Source of the DNA: Verrucomicrobiales bacterium
GTDB lineage: Bacteria > Verrucomicrobiota > Verrucomicrobiia > Limisphaerales > UBA11320
Direction of reading: 5' to 3'
Length of the DNA: 6,303 nucleotides
Assembly: GCA_003452185.1 (NCBI GenBank)
Contig: DMJJ01000290.1
Location: forward strand, 1-6,303
Shown piece after piece: positions 5,918 through 6,303 of this stretch. A program made the position numbers and the translations under genes. The notes beneath the pieces are model-generated. The model saw only the letters and a program-made list of their open reading frames with translations. It was not told the origin of the DNA and did no database searches. Numbering within the stretch: position 1 is the first letter of the stretch; every line of letters begins with the position of its first letter.

Positions 5918-6303
5918 ATGCAGCAGCGCGCACCGGCCCTGAAAAACTACGTGCTCGACACGAACGTGCTCCTGCACGACCCGAGCTCGATTCTCTGCTT
6001 CAAGCAGAACAACGTCCTCATCCCGATCGAGGTGATTGAGGAGGTCGACCGGTTCAAGCGGGAGACCTCCGAGCGGGGCCAGAGCGCGCGCGCCGTCTCT
6101 CGGATGCTCGACGGGCTGCGGACCCAGGGAAGCCTTTCCGACGGCGTGAAGCTGGCGAACGGCGGGACCCTGAAGATCATCTTCAAGAAGAAGTCGGCCC
6201 CCGGGGCGGGGAGCGGCAACGGCAACGGGCATGGGATGAAGTGGTCGGGCGACAACCACATCATCGCCCTGGCGCTGCAGGGGAAGAAGGGGCAGCCCAA
6301 GAC
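5918..6303 (+). CDS. PIN domain-PhoH family ATPase, N-terminal part
   Basis: First 128 codons of a gene that runs off the right edge. The visible part is a PIN nuclease-fold domain of the kind fused to PhoH-type P-loop ATPases (YlaK-like), which are linked to RNA metabolism; the ATPase half is outside the window. LKNYVLDTNVLLHDP has the first acidic residue at D14. VLIPIEVIEEVDRFK carries acidic residues at E38, E41, E42 and D44, and SGDNHIIALAL has D112, matching the spread of PIN metal-binding acids. A Gly/Asn-rich linker (95-106) precedes that last motif. ATG 5918 is chosen because LDTNVL follows at the usual distance. A GTG one codon earlier (5915) is equally possible, as neither has a ribosome binding site. 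It probably follows the GST-like gene in the same transcription direction. Without the C-terminal part, a stand-alone PIN protein cannot be ruled out. Confidence 0.82.
   Translation, partial: MQQRAPALKNYVLDTNVLLHDPSSILCFKQNNVLIPIEVIEEVDRFKRETSERGQSARAVSRMLDGLRTQGSLSDGVKLANGGTLKIIFKKKSAPGAGSGNGNGHGMKWSGDNHIIALALQGKKGQPK

Noticed and set aside
4914..5933. A 339-codon minus-strand frame opposite the GST-like gene
   Set aside because: The plus strand encodes a clear GST fold here; the antisense translation shows no domain and crosses two intergenic regions.
1..6303. Defence system, mobile element, CRISPR array or tRNA/rRNA gene
   Set aside because: I found no transposase, integrase, repeat-spacer pattern, cloverleaf or rRNA sequence. 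The PIN domain belongs to a PhoH-type protein rather than a toxin, as it has no small antitoxin partner upstream and shows the PhoH-fusion type of sequence.

Overview
This 6.3 kb window is high-GC bacterial chromosomal DNA (roughly two-thirds G+C by eye). It carries housekeeping and accessory metabolic genes, and I see no phage, plasmid, IS or CRISPR features. The long multi-module U32 protein, the squalene synthase-like protein and the PIN-PhoH start together remind me of Verrucomicrobiota or related PVC bacteria. No rRNA or marker gene is present, so this is a weak guess from family resemblance.

Layout, left to right. Positions 1-170 are an edge region with no confident gene and a GC-rich hairpin. 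On the minus strand, 171-1247 encodes a squalene/phytoene synthase family enzyme, whose best start is a TTG behind a clean GGAGG. A gap of about 310 bp (1248-1559) holds a perfect hairpin and a 16-bp tandem repeat. Then, also on the minus strand, 1560-4103 encodes a very long U32 family protein of the rRNA/tRNA-hydroxylation type with two U32-like modules. A 110-bp divergent promoter region follows. On the plus strand come an atypical NAD-dependent epimerase/SDR protein (4214-5095), a glutathione S-transferase-like protein (5229-5882), and the first 128 codons of a PIN-domain PhoH-family ATPase (5918 to the window edge).

The genes do not form an obvious single pathway. The U32 protein (probable RNA modification) and the PIN-PhoH protein (probable RNA metabolism) are RNA-related. 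The squalene synthase-like gene is the only isoprenoid gene in view. The main points of interest are: a near-consensus promoter placed so close to the epimerase ATG that its mRNA should be leaderless or nearly so; internal duplication with a second, rearranged cysteine cluster in the U32 protein; loss of the YxxxK pair in the SDR protein; a G8 coding tract in the squalene synthase gene; and a C-rich stretch where a ribosome binding site should be in front of the PIN-PhoH gene. I did not find a convincing new multi-gene system.
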